64,000 bases of DNA from Nocardia panacis (GCF_003598715.1 NZ_QZFU01000016.1:620001-684000), one strand, 5' to 3'; counted from the first letter of the stretch, positions 53,959-62,811 are shown. A program made the numbers and translations. Notes: generated from the letters alone by a model not told the origin.

Positions 53959-54851
53959 GAGGCCACCACCTCTCGATACAGCTCGCTCAGCGAGGGTCGG
54001 TACGAGGCGAAGTGGCGCACGGGGCCTGCCGCCAGCGCCCTTTCGAGCACCAACTGATCATCCACACCCTCATCGAGGGAAAGTACGAGGCGCCCGCCAT
54101 CGCGGGTCTCCGATCCCAGCACGCGCACGCCCGGAATGTCCTGCGCCCAGGTCGCCGGGGCGTCGGACACCGAGACCGCCAAGCGGCGCTCACCGCGCGC
54201 CCGCAACTCGTCCACCGCCCCGACCGCGCGCATCCCACCGGAGACGATGATGCCCACCCGATCGCACAATCGCTGCACCAGCTCCAACTGGTGACTGGAG
54301 AACATCACCGGCACACCGGCTTCGGCCTGTTCGCGCAGGACGCCGCTCATCACATCCACCGCCACCGGATCCAATCCGGAGAACGGCTCGTCCAGGACCA
54401 GCGCGATCGGCCGGTGCACCAGCGCCGCCGCCAACTGCACACGCTGCTGATTGCCCAGGCTCAGCGCCTGCAGGAACTGGGAGCGCTTATCGGCGATGCC
54501 GAGCCGCTCGGTCCAGCGCGCCACCTCGGCGGTGGCCTCGGCGCGCGCCATTCCGTGCAATTCGGCCAGGTAGGTGAGTTGTTCGCCGACCCGCATCTTG
54601 GGGTAGAGGCCGCGCTCCTCCGGCATGTAGCCGAAGCGGCGACGCAGCGCGAAATCGACCGGCGCACCGTCGAATCGGACCACCCCGGCGTCGGCGGCCA
54701 ACACCCCGAGCACAATGCGCATGGTCGTGGATTTGCCCGCGCCATTGCTGCCGACGAAACCGAATATCTCGCCCGCGCCGACGGTGAAACTCAGCTCGCG
54801 CAGCGCGGTGACGGCACCGAACCGTTTATCGAGCCCGGCTATCTCCAGCAC
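53955..54851 (-). CDS. ABC exporter ATP-binding protein (NatA-like)
   Basis: 298 residues. Walker A GSNGAGKST (about 38-46), Q-loop region MPEERGLYPKM, signature LSLGNQQRVQL, Walker B LVLDEPFSGLDP, switch His in SSHQLE, and a C-terminal DrrA/NatA-type extension. It pairs with the following permease. GTG 54851 preceded by GGAGGTGG; an upstream ATG-like frame to 55019 overlaps no conserved residues. Confidence 0.9.
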   Translation of the reverse strand: MLEIAGLDKRFGAVTALRELSFTVGAGEIFGFVGSNGAGKSTTMRIVLGVLAADAGVVRFDGAPVDFALRRRFGYMPEERGLYPKMRVGEQLTYLAELHGMARAEATAEVARWTERLGIADKRSQFLQALSLGNQQRVQLAAALVHRPIALVLDEPFSGLDPVAVDVMSGVLREQAEAGVPVMFSSHQLELVQRLCDRVGIIVSGGMRAVGAVDELRARGERRLAVSVSDAPATWAQDIPGVRVLGSETRDGGRLVLSLDEGVDDQLVLERALAAGPVRHFASYRPSLSELYREVVAS

Positions 54852-55021
54852 CCGCGACCACCTCCGCGCATCTCGACATTCCGCCAATGTATACGGCCGA
54901 TTCGGTGGAGAATCGCTACCCGCGATCGTCGCGAACCATGCCGGCCTCCGATGTGCGTCTCGGTTCGAATTATCTTGTACTGCACCACCATTCCGCGATC
55001 GAACGGGAGAACCGCCCACCG

Positions 55022-56425
55022 CTAGCGCGAATCACTTCCGGTTTCAGCGGAATTCGCGGACCCGCTGCGCAACACGGTGATCGTCACCAGCGATGTGGTC
55101 ACGGCGGTGAGACATACGGCGGTGAGAATCAGGGCGGGCACCGAACGGGCCGCAGCGAGCAGCACGATCACCTGCACCATCAATCCGAGCCACGTGATGG
55201 CGGCGGGCGAGGTGCGATCGGCGGCTATCGCCGACAGCAACGCCCCTTGCAGCACAGCGAGAATCGCGCCATTGAGCGCGAACAGCCACAGCATCCCCTG
55301 GATCGGTGCGTAGTCCCGCCCGGCCAGCAGCGGCGCGAGCGGTGCCGCGACCGCCGCCCCCACCACCGCGACGATCCCGATGCCGAACAGCACCGCCAGC
55401 GCCTCCCGCACCGCGCGCGCCGAATGCGTGGGCTGCGCCATCCTCGGATACAGCACCACCCCAACCGCCTGCGGCAGCCAGAACGCGATCTTCGCCGCGA
55501 TGGTCCCCAGCGCGTACCGGCTCGCATCGGCCTCGTCCAGCACTATCCGCGCCACGATCAAATCCGCCGACTGCAATGCCATGAGCGCCGCCTGCACCTG
55601 CGCGGCCCGCAGCACCGGCAGCACATCCGCGATCCGCGCACGCGGATTGTCGGAGTTGTCCACAGCCGAACCTCGACTGCCTGCGGTGGTATCGCAGCTG
55701 TCCACAGCTGAATCGCGGCCATCCACAGCCGTACCGCGCCCCTCCGCAGCGGTATCGAGACTGTCCACAGTCGAATCGCGACTTTCCCCTGGCCGGTGCG
55801 CCGTCTGCCTGCTGGAATGTGCCGCTTCCTCAACAGTTGTCGAAGGGCCGACGACGAAGCGGGCGTAAGCAGCCGAAAGCGCGATGCCCGCGGCTGCGGC
55901 CCAGAGTGCGGCAGCCGCGCCGCCGCCGAGGGCCAGCGTCGCTACGGCCGGGACCACCCTGGCGACTCCGGCTACCCCGAGCACGATGGCAAGCGTGCGA
56001 AACCTTCTGCTGCCCTGAAGGATTCCCTCCTCGCCCGCGAGCAGCACCAGTGCGGGGGCGGCGCCGAGGGCGGCTGCCGACGATGCCGCGCCGACATTCA
56101 ATAGAAGCGTCACCGGGAGGATCAGCACTGCCGCCGCGACGGCGACCAGAACCGCGCATCGCAGGCCCAGGCCGCGCAGTCGGGCGATACCCGTACCGAG
56201 GACCAGTTCCCGCGCGACTACGTTCTGCAAAGCGAGCGCGGGTACCGCGCACAGCAACTGCACCGCAAGCAGGCTGGCGAATTCGCTGTATCCGGCGACA
56301 CCGAGCCAGCGCCCGGCCAGGAGCTGCAGCAGATAGCCCGCCACATTGGCGACCATCGCTCCGCCCGTCACCAACGTCAGATCCGCCACCACGGGAAGTC
56401 GACGGACACCAGACACACGACCCAT
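55022..56425 (-). CDS. Polysaccharide/lipid flippase (MATE/MOP-like) with repeat insert
   Basis: 467 residues with about 12 helices in two halves: TLVTGGAMVANVAGYLLQLLAGRWLGVAGYSEFASLLAVQLL, a middle hydrophilic segment (about 198-260), then ALMALQSADLIVARIVLDEADASRYALGTIAAKIAFWLPQAVGVVLYPRMA and YAPIQGMLWLFALNGAILAVLQG. The arrangement is that of Wzx/RfbX-like MOP exporters that flip polyprenyl-linked sugars. The middle loop is a 7-residue repeat (RDSTVDS LDTAAEG RGTAVDG RDSAVDS...). It lies among envelope glycosylation genes and could flip an arabinan or LAM precursor; the substrate is unknown. Confidence 0.82.
   Translation of the reverse strand: MGRVSGVRRLPVVADLTLVTGGAMVANVAGYLLQLLAGRWLGVAGYSEFASLLAVQLLCAVPALALQNVVARELVLGTGIARLRGLGLRCAVLVAVAAAVLILPVTLLLNVGAASSAAALGAAPALVLLAGEEGILQGSRRFRTLAIVLGVAGVARVVPAVATLALGGGAAAALWAAAAGIALSAAYARFVVGPSTTVEEAAHSSRQTAHRPGESRDSTVDSLDTAAEGRGTAVDGRDSAVDSCDTTAGSRGSAVDNSDNPRARIADVLPVLRAAQVQAALMALQSADLIVARIVLDEADASRYALGTIAAKIAFWLPQAVGVVLYPRMAQPTHSARAVREALAVLFGIGIVAVVGAAVAAPLAPLLAGRDYAPIQGMLWLFALNGAILAVLQGALLSAIAADRTSPAAITWLGLMVQVIVLLAAARSVPALILTAVCLTAVTTSLVTITVLRSGSANSAETGSDSR
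55640..55790. repeat. 21-bp in-frame tandem repeat within the flippase gene
   Basis: About six imperfect 21-bp units encoding R-(D/G)-(S/T)-(A/T)-(V/A)-(D/E)-(S/G)-type heptapeptides in the cytoplasmic loop. Four units contain DnaA-box-like TTGTCCACA/CTGTCCACA/CCATCCACA at 55656, 55698, 55719 and 55761. Confidence 0.85.
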
Positions 56426-56562
56426 CGTCCCTCATCCGCGGCGCGACGCGGTGACCGGCACACCATCGATCCCCAACCATCCACACCCCGCTGTGCACAA
56501 CCTGCGCACACCATTGCCCCGAGCGGTGGGGATGAAGCCGACGGAACGTAGGGTGCACAGAC

Positions 56563-58590
56563 GTGAACGACGGCGAGCGGGGGCGGAGCCGGGGGGCGCG
56601 CTGGGCGCCCGCCGGGTATAGCGCGCTGCTGGCGGGGATTGTCTTGGGGCCGCTGGGACGGCCCGGATATCTGCTGTTGCGGGATGCGGTCAGTACGCCG
56701 AGGTCATACCTCACCGATTCGGCGCTCGGGTTGGGAGATGCTGCGCCGCGCGCGGTGCCGCAGGACGCGGCGCTCGCGGTGATATCCACTGCCGTGGATG
56801 GCGGGGTGGTCGTCAAGGTCGTGCTGTTCGGCGCGCTATGGCTGGCCGGGTGGGGCGCTGCGGCACTGGTCCGGGAACTGCTTCGGGTCTCGATCGGCCC
56901 GCAGTTGGTCGCGAGCACGCTCGGCATCTGGAATCCGTATATCGCCGAGCGGCTGCTGCAAGGACATTGGAGCCTGCTGACCGGATACGCCGCACTGCCG
57001 TGGATCACGCTGTCCGCGTATCGGATTCGTCTCGGCACGGAAGAGCCGCTGCGCGCTTGGGCGATACTCGGCGGCTGTTTCGCGGCGGCGGGGCTGACAC
57101 CCACCGGAGCCATTCTCGGCGGATGCGTCGCGCTGATCCTCATCGGCCGCCGCAACCTCATCGGTGCTTTCGCGCTACTGGCCGCCGCCTGCGCGCCATG
57201 GTTGATGGCCACCGCACTCTCCGGTGCGGGCGCCGACCCCTCCGACCCGACCGGTATCGCCGCCTTCGCCGCCCGCGCCGAACCGGGACTCGGCACGCTG
57301 GGCAGCCTCGCGGGTCTCGGCGGCATCTGGAACGCCGACGCTGTACCTGCATCCCGGACAACCATTTTCGCGGTGGTCGCCACGGCGCTGCTGCTGCTCA
57401 CCGTGGGATCCGGACTCCGAAGCCTCGCCTTCCCCGGATCACGCGTGTCGACCGCCGCCCTCGGTCGCTTCCGCTCGGCCCGGCAGCATTTGGACACGGG
57501 TGAGCTGCGGGGTGCGGCTCACCTCTGGATTCGGCGTCGCTCCTGCGGCGAAGCGGCTACCGGAACAAACGAGCCCGCTCCGGGATCAAGCGCGGTTTCG
57601 GAGTCCAGCAGGATTCCTCTCCGCTCGTCGCCCGGCAAGGCGGACGAGGAGCCGGCGCACGGGTTGTTTCGGCAACGACAACGGGGCCGGGCTGCGGCGG
57701 CACTCGAGGCGACCTCGAGACAAGACCTGGACCTCGCCTACGTCTACCGTGCGCTGCTGATACTGGCCGCCATCGCGATCCTGCTGCCCGCACTGGGCGC
57801 AGCCCCTTGGGGCAGGCAGGTTTTGGAGTGGTTGGTCGCCAACATTCCCGGCACCGGCCTGCTGCGTGACACGCAGAAATACGTTGCCCTGGCCCTCCCC
57901 GCCTACGTCTTGTGCGCCGCGGCCGGTGCCGATGCACTCACCCGGCGCCGCACGGCGTTCGGCGCGCGCACCCGCCAATTCTCCCGAATGATCTCGGCGG
58001 TTTTCGCGACCCTGCTGATCCTGCCGCTGCTCGACCTGGCCTGGGGCGCGCTGGGCGCGATTCACTCGGTCACCTATCCCCGCGACTGGTCACAGGTCGC
58101 CGAAAAGATCGACGGGCCAGGCGATATCGCGGTGCTCCCCGGCGGCATGTTCCGAAAGTTCTACTATAGCGGCTCAGCCCCCGTACTCGATCCGGCCCCG
58201 CGCATGCTCCCGCGCGACGTACTACAGACGGGCGAACTCCCCGTGCGCGGCCACACCGTCACAGGCGAGGGGACCCGCGCCCGCGAGGTGGAAACCGCAC
58301 TGCTCCAGGGTGATTCACCGACACACCTGGCCCGGCTGGGAGTCGGCTGGGTCCTGGTGGAACACACCACTCCCGGCCCGCTCGGCGCTTCCGCCAATAC
58401 CCTGGCCCAACTCCCCACCGTCTACTCAGGTCCGACCCTCACCCTCTATCAGGTCCCCGCCCCCGTCGAGCGCCCCTCCGCCCCAACCACCCACCGCTAC
58501 TTCGCGTATGCCGCCCACCTCCTGTGGGCCGCTCTCCTCGTCCTGGCGGCAATCGCCGCGATCAGCCTCCGCCGCCCCCCAATGCCCTAG
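56563..58590 (+). CDS. Large polytopic membrane protein, GT-C-like (Rv0226c-like)
   Basis: 675 residues, about ten helices, GTG start. The first half has LLRDAVSTPRSYLTDSALGLGDAAPRAVPQDAALA, STLGIWNPYIAERLLQGHWSLLTGYAALPWI (a GT-C-like segment after the helices) and the second half GTGLLRDTQKYVALALPAYVLCAAAGADAL plus a periplasmic C-terminus. Resembles M. tuberculosis Rv0226c, a conserved membrane protein next to pgfA, thought to belong to the GT-C fold; activity unproven. A hydrophilic insert of about 95 residues (292-389, Ser/Arg/Ala-rich) is unusual. The end overlaps the glycosyltransferase gene by 4 nt. Confidence 0.8.
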   Translation: MNDGERGRSRGARWAPAGYSALLAGIVLGPLGRPGYLLLRDAVSTPRSYLTDSALGLGDAAPRAVPQDAALAVISTAVDGGVVVKVVLFGALWLAGWGAAALVRELLRVSIGPQLVASTLGIWNPYIAERLLQGHWSLLTGYAALPWITLSAYRIRLGTEEPLRAWAILGGCFAAAGLTPTGAILGGCVALILIGRRNLIGAFALLAAACAPWLMATALSGAGADPSDPTGIAAFAARAEPGLGTLGSLAGLGGIWNADAVPASRTTIFAVVATALLLLTVGSGLRSLAFPGSRVSTAALGRFRSARQHLDTGELRGAAHLWIRRRSCGEAATGTNEPAPGSSAVSESSRIPLRSSPGKADEEPAHGLFRQRQRGRAAAALEATSRQDLDLAYVYRALLILAAIAILLPALGAAPWGRQVLEWLVANIPGTGLLRDTQKYVALALPAYVLCAAAGADALTRRRTAFGARTRQFSRMISAVFATLLILPLLDLAWGALGAIHSVTYPRDWSQVAEKIDGPGDIAVLPGGMFRKFYYSGSAPVLDPAPRMLPRDVLQTGELPVRGHTVTGEGTRAREVETALLQGDSPTHLARLGVGWVLVEHTTPGPLGASANTLAQLPTVYSGPTLTLYQVPAPVERPSAPTTHRYFAYAAHLLWAALLVLAAIAAISLRRPPMP

Positions 58591-59753
58591 GGCGCAGGTG
58601 GAATCAACCCGGAGCGATACTCCCCGCGCGCGGCCGAGGCCAGCACCTCGTACACCCCGTTCCCCGTTTGCTCCCAAGAGAATTCGCGAGCCCGCGCCCG
58701 CGCCTTCTCCCCCATCACCGTGCGCGCCCCGTGATCGGTGAGCAACTCGGCGACGACCTCGCCGAGTTGGCCGACATCGTCGACAAGCTGGCCCGTCACC
58801 CCGTCCACGATGGAGTCGGTGAGCCCCCGTGAGCTGCGGTAGCCGACGGTCGCGACGCCGTGCTGGGCCGCCTCGATGACAGCGAGCCCCCAACCTTCCT
58901 TGCGGGACGGCAGCACGTGCACCCAAGCACGGGAGAGCAGTTCGTGTTTGCGGTGTTCGTCGACGTGTCCGTGGAAGGTGACCGCGTCGGCGATGCCGCG
59001 GGCGGCGGCGTCGGCGCGCAGGTTCTCGGCCCACCAGCCGTCGCCGATGACGTCGAGGCGCAGGCCGGGAATTCGCGCGCGCAGGCGGGCCACGACCGCC
59101 AAGGCGTCCTCGATCTGCTTGTGCGGCACCAGGCGCGAGAGCACCACCAGGCACGGTGCGGCCGAACGGGTTTCGACGGCCCCGGTGGATACGGTGTCGG
59201 GCACGGGCTCGGCGCCGTTGCGGACCACGGCGATTCGCGCGCGGTCCACGCCCAGTGTCGCCAATTCCTCGGCGGAGGGCAGGGAGACGGTCAGGTATTG
59301 GTTGCGACGATGTACCCGTGGCGAAAGTCGGGATTCGATCCACCAGCCGATCCGGCCGACCAGCCGCCCGGCCACCGGCCACTGTTCGCGGTGTCCGTGG
59401 TGCACCAGCACCACCGAGGGCGCGGCGCAGGCGAGGCCCGCGAAGAAGGGGATGCCGTTCTGGGTGTCGATGACCGCGTCGGGGCGCAGACCGCGCAGCG
59501 GACCGATCCCGCAGCGGCCCAGTGCCAGCGCGATCAGCGCCCGCGGATAGACGGTGAAGCGCCCGCCGCCGCGGCTGATCTCGATGCCATCGAGGTGTTC
59601 GCGCCGGGGTGCGCCGGGATATCCGGCCGTGCGCAGGGTGACCTTGACGCCGCGCGCGGCCAGTTCGGCCCCGACTCGTTCGAGGTAGCGCTCGCTGCCG
59701 CCGCCCTGCGGGTGCCCGGTGTCACGCCAGCAGAGCAGGAGGACTTCGCGCAC
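58587..59753 (-). CDS. GT4-family glycosyltransferase (Rv0225-like)
   Basis: 388 residues, GTG start. GT-B fold: N-terminal LLCWRDTGHPQGGGSERYLERVGAELAARGVKVTLRTA (donor-side glycine loop), and C-terminal LVVLSRLVPHKQIEDALAVVARL, HVLPSRKEGWGLAVIEAAQHGVATVGYRSSRG with the E-x7-E motif (EGWGLAVIE) of group 1 glycosyltransferases. The likely donor is a nucleotide sugar; the acceptor is an envelope glycolipid or polysaccharide by context. Position equals that of M. tuberculosis Rv0225. Confidence 0.88.
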   Translation of the reverse strand: MREVLLLCWRDTGHPQGGGSERYLERVGAELAARGVKVTLRTAGYPGAPRREHLDGIEISRGGGRFTVYPRALIALALGRCGIGPLRGLRPDAVIDTQNGIPFFAGLACAAPSVVLVHHGHREQWPVAGRLVGRIGWWIESRLSPRVHRRNQYLTVSLPSAEELATLGVDRARIAVVRNGAEPVPDTVSTGAVETRSAAPCLVVLSRLVPHKQIEDALAVVARLRARIPGLRLDVIGDGWWAENLRADAAARGIADAVTFHGHVDEHRKHELLSRAWVHVLPSRKEGWGLAVIEAAQHGVATVGYRSSRGLTDSIVDGVTGQLVDDVGQLGEVVAELLTDHGARTVMGEKARARAREFSWEQTGNGVYEVLASAARGEYRSGLIPPAP

Positions 59754-59901
59754 AGTGGAGCTTCTCTCGGGTCGGCAGAGCGAACGGATATCGCGCTACA
59801 CCATAGTCGGCGGGGTGGGTATCGGACGCGCAAGCCCGATTCGCCCGGCCTTCGCTACCGCCCCACCGGGGCGCTGTGCGAAACTCTGCGCCGTGCTCCG
59901 C

Positions 59902-60663
59902 GTGTCCACGCCCGTCAGCTTCGCCCGCCGCGCGACGCTGCGCCGAACGCTCCGGCTGCTCGGCAGCTTCCGCCACGAGCAGACCGATCCGGCGCTGTTC
60001 TACGGCGGTATCGCCGCCGACAGCGCGGAATTGATCGCCGATTGCTACGCCGACCTGACCGGGCGCACCCTCGCGGGCGCGACGGTGCTCGATGTCGGTG
60101 GCGGCCCAGGGTATTTCGCCGACGAGTTCGCGACGGCGGGCGCCCGCTATATCCCGGTCGAGCCGGATCCTTCGGAGTTGCACGCGGCCGGACTCGCGGT
60201 GGCGGGCGCGGTGCGCGGTTCGGGGATGGCGCTGCCGTTCCGCGATGACGCGGTCGATATCTGTTTCTCCTCGAATGTGGCCGAACATGTGCCGCACCCG
60301 TGGGCGATGGCCGAGGAGATGGTCCGGGTGACCAGGCCGGGCGGGTTGATCGTGCTGTCGTACACGGTGTGGCTCGGGCCGTTCGGCGGGCACGAGACCG
60401 GCCCGTGGCACTATCTGGGCGGTCATTTCGCCGCGCGCCGCTATCAGCGCAAATTCGGTAGACCGCCGAAGAACCGGTTCGGCGAATCGCTGTTCGCGGT
60501 GCGGGCCTCGGCCGGATTGCGCTGGGCCGGTGCGACTTCCGCCGAGGTGCGGGCGATCTTCCCGCGCTACCACCCGCATTGGGCCTGGTGGGTGGTGCGG
60601 ATTCCGGTGCTGCGCGAGTTCCTGGTGAGCAATCTCGTTGTGATAGCTACCAAAAGGAAGTAG
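59902..60663 (+). CDS. SAM-dependent methyltransferase (Rv0224c-like)
   Basis: About 253 residues: STPVSFARRATLRRTLRLLGSFRHEQTDPALFYGGIAADSAELI, motif I VLDVGGGPGYFADEF, IPVEPDPSELHAAG, FSSNVAEHVPHPWAMAEEMVRVTRPGGLIVLSYTVWLGPFGGHETGPWHYLGG and the end VLREFLVSNLVVIATKRK. Very similar to M. tuberculosis Rv0224c as I remember it; probably methylates an envelope glycolipid or sugar. GTG at 59902 gives an N-terminus that lines up with it; GTG 59893 is an alternative. Divergent from the glycosyltransferase gene. Confidence 0.88.
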   Translation: MSTPVSFARRATLRRTLRLLGSFRHEQTDPALFYGGIAADSAELIADCYADLTGRTLAGATVLDVGGGPGYFADEFATAGARYIPVEPDPSELHAAGLAVAGAVRGSGMALPFRDDAVDICFSSNVAEHVPHPWAMAEEMVRVTRPGGLIVLSYTVWLGPFGGHETGPWHYLGGHFAARRYQRKFGRPPKNRFGESLFAVRASAGLRWAGATSAEVRAIFPRYHPHWAWWVVRIPVLREFLVSNLVVIATKRK

Positions 60664-60960
60664 CTAGAGCCAGCCGCGCCGCCATGGGCGCCTACCGCAC
60701 ATTTCGCGCATGGGTTGCGCCCATGGCGATTCCTGGATGGCCAGGCCGACGGTCTCCAGTGTGGTGAGCCCGACCTGGTCGGCCAGCGCGCCTACCACCG
60801 CGACCGCCTCCGCCGCCTGTATCGCGGCCGTGGCCTGTTCCAGGGTCAGGGTGCGGCCCGGCAGGAACGACACCACCCAGCCGCCACCGCCGACGCTTCT
60901 GGCTTGGTGTTCGGTCTGATCGCTGGTCATCAGTGATCGACCGACAACTTGCAACGCCAT
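60664..60960 (-). CDS. Small protein of unknown function (98 aa)
   Basis: The sequence MALQVVGRSLMTSDQTEHQARSVGGGGWVVSFLPGRTLTLEQATAAIQAAEAVAVVGALADQVGLTTLETVGLAIQESPW is a mostly helical, soluble-looking protein. I recall similar short proteins in other nocardiae but no domain name. Start ATG 60960 behind GGGGAG; ATG 60930 is an alternative. It ends directly against the methyltransferase stop codon. Confidence 0.6.
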   Translation of the reverse strand: MALQVVGRSLMTSDQTEHQARSVGGGGWVVSFLPGRTLTLEQATAAIQAAEAVAVVGALADQVGLTTLETVGLAIQESPWAQPMREMCGRRPWRRGWL

Positions 60961-61121
60961 GACACTCCCCAACTGCGGTATCGGTTCATGAATCGTGCGA
61001 GCTGATCAGTAGCCCAAATCATGCCCCGGCCGAACCTGGAACGCAATAGTGCGTTCTACGGAAAGCGAACCGACAGGTTGGAATTCACGCAGGTCAGAGA
61101 CTTGCGCGCTGGTTATATTGA

Positions 61122-61162
61122 AACATGTTACAGACAGTGGGGCCACAAAACTGTAACGTGTT
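61122..61162. promoter_or_regulatory. Inverted-repeat operator upstream of aldehyde dehydrogenase
   Basis: AACATGTTACAG (61122-61133) and CTGTAACGTGTT (61151-61162): 12-nt arms with one mismatch and a 17-nt spacer, ending 3 nt before the ATG. A TATATT -10-like element lies at 61114-61119. It would let a dimeric repressor block the promoter and start site. There is no Shine-Dalgarno sequence before the ATG. Confidence 0.65.
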
Positions 61163-61165
61163 CTC

Positions 61166-62611
61166 ATGCATTACGACAGCTTGTTCATCGGCGGCCGGTG
61201 GACCGCGCCGTCCGGCTCCGAGCGACTCCAGGTCATCTCACCGGCCACGGTCGAGCCGGTGGGCAGCGTCCCCGCGGTGACCCGCGCCGATGTCGACGCC
61301 GCCGTGGCCGCCGCCAGAGCGGCATTCGACTCCGGCCCGTGGCCATCGACACCGCCCGAACAGCGCGCCCAAGTGCTCACCCGCGCGGCACGACTGATCG
61401 AGCAGCGCTCAGCCGATCTGCTGGCCGCGCTCACCGCGGAGATGGGCGCGACGCAACTGATCGGGATGACACTCAACCAGATCCCCGCCGTCGCCGCGCT
61501 GGACACCTACGCGGAATTGGCGAAATCCTTCCCCTGGAACGAGACTCGCAGCGGCATGTTCGGCACCTCGCGCGTCTCGCGCGAACCGCTCGGCGTGGTC
61601 GCGGCCGTCACCGCGTGGAATGTCCCACTGTTCCTGGCCGCCAACAAGTTGGCCCCGGCACTGCTCGCGGGCTGCACCGTGGTGCTCAAGCCCGCACCAC
61701 TGACACCGTTGTCCGCCAACATCATCGCCGATATCTTCACCGAGGCCGGACTGCCGGAGGGCGTCCTTTCGGTGCTGCCCGCCGAGGCCGACGTTGCCGA
61801 ATACCTGATCGGCCACTCCGGCGTGGACAAGGTGACTTTCACCGGCAGCACCGCCGTCGGCCGCAGGATCGGGGCCATCGCCGCCGGAGCGCTGAAGCGG
61901 GTCTCACTGGAACTCGGCGGCAAGTCCGCGGCAATCCTGTTGCCGGATATGGATATTGCCGCGAGCATGCCGGTGCTGGCCTTCGCCGGTCTGATGAACA
62001 GCGGACAGGGCTGTGTGGCGCAGACCCGAATCCTGGCCCCGCGCAGCCACTATGCCGAAATGCTCGACGCGCTGGTCGAATACGTCAAGACCATGCCGGT
62101 CGGCGATCCCACCGACCCGAGTGTGCAACTGGGACCGCTGATTTCGCAAAAGCAACGCGAACGGGTCGAAGGCTATATCGAGAAGGGCAAGCAGGAAGGC
62201 GCGCGACTGGTGCTGGGCGGCGGGCGCCCGGCCGGACTGGAACGCGGCTGGTATGTCGAACCGACGATCTTCGCCGATGTCGACAACCGCTGCACCATCG
62301 CGCAGGAGGAGATCTTCGGACCGGTGCTCTCGGTCATCCCCTACGAGACCGAGGCGCAGGCCATCGCCCTGGCCAATGACTCGGTGTACGGGCTGGCGGG
62401 CTCGGTCTGGACACGCGATATCGAGCACGGCGCGGATATCGCGGCCAAGGTGCGGACCGGAACGTACGCGATCAACTGGTACGCGTTCGATCCCGGTTCG
62501 CCCTTCGGCGGCTACAAGAACTCCGGTCTGGGCCGGGAGAACGGACCCGAGGGGCTCGACGCGTTCTGCGAGCAGAAATCGCTGCTCATGCCGCTCGGGT
62601 GGACCGGTTAG
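61166..62611 (+). CDS. Aldehyde dehydrogenase, NAD(P)-dependent (Rv0223c-like)
   Basis: 481 residues. Start YDSLFIGGRWTAPSGSERLQVISPAT, N-terminal Rossmann motif VTAWNVPLFLAANKLAPALLAGCTVVLKP, GSTAVGRRIG, LELGGKSAAIL (catalytic Glu), and MNSGQGCVAQTRIL with the catalytic Cys (FxxxGQ(G)C); terminal INWYAFDPGSPFGGYKNSGLGRENGPEGL. It oxidises an aldehyde, probably aliphatic, to the acid. Orthologous position to M. tuberculosis Rv0223c, which completes the synteny. ATG 61166 directly follows the inverted repeat. Confidence 0.92.
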   Translation: MHYDSLFIGGRWTAPSGSERLQVISPATVEPVGSVPAVTRADVDAAVAAARAAFDSGPWPSTPPEQRAQVLTRAARLIEQRSADLLAALTAEMGATQLIGMTLNQIPAVAALDTYAELAKSFPWNETRSGMFGTSRVSREPLGVVAAVTAWNVPLFLAANKLAPALLAGCTVVLKPAPLTPLSANIIADIFTEAGLPEGVLSVLPAEADVAEYLIGHSGVDKVTFTGSTAVGRRIGAIAAGALKRVSLELGGKSAAILLPDMDIAASMPVLAFAGLMNSGQGCVAQTRILAPRSHYAEMLDALVEYVKTMPVGDPTDPSVQLGPLISQKQRERVEGYIEKGKQEGARLVLGGGRPAGLERGWYVEPTIFADVDNRCTIAQEEIFGPVLSVIPYETEAQAIALANDSVYGLAGSVWTRDIEHGADIAAKVRTGTYAINWYAFDPGSPFGGYKNSGLGRENGPEGLDAFCEQKSLLMPLGWTG

Positions 62612-62811
62612 TTCTCCGGCATCACAACCCGCAGCACGGACTCGCCCGCGTCTGGCGCGTCGACCACGTCGACGCGCCAGCCGGGAGGCAGTACGGCCTC
62701 GAGGCGGCCCGCGGCGCGGCGCAGCGGCGTGCTCACGGTCGAATCGATGCCCGCGAGCGTGTCCAGGGTCATATCATCCGATGCGGGGACACCGGTCTCC
62801 AGATCGGTCAT
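62608..62811 (-). CDS. Small hypothetical protein (67 aa)
   Basis: The sequence MTDLETGVPASDDMTLDTLAGIDSTVSTPLRRAAGRLEAVLPPGWRVDVVDAPDAGESVLRVVMPEN has no signal or membrane segment and no recognised domain. It overlaps the aldehyde dehydrogenase end by 4 nt on the opposite strand. Codon use is GC-rich at third positions, consistent with a real gene. RBS AGGTGG upstream. Confidence 0.6.
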   Translation of the reverse strand: MTDLETGVPASDDMTLDTLAGIDSTVSTPLRRAAGRLEAVLPPGWRVDVVDAPDAGESVLRVVMPEN

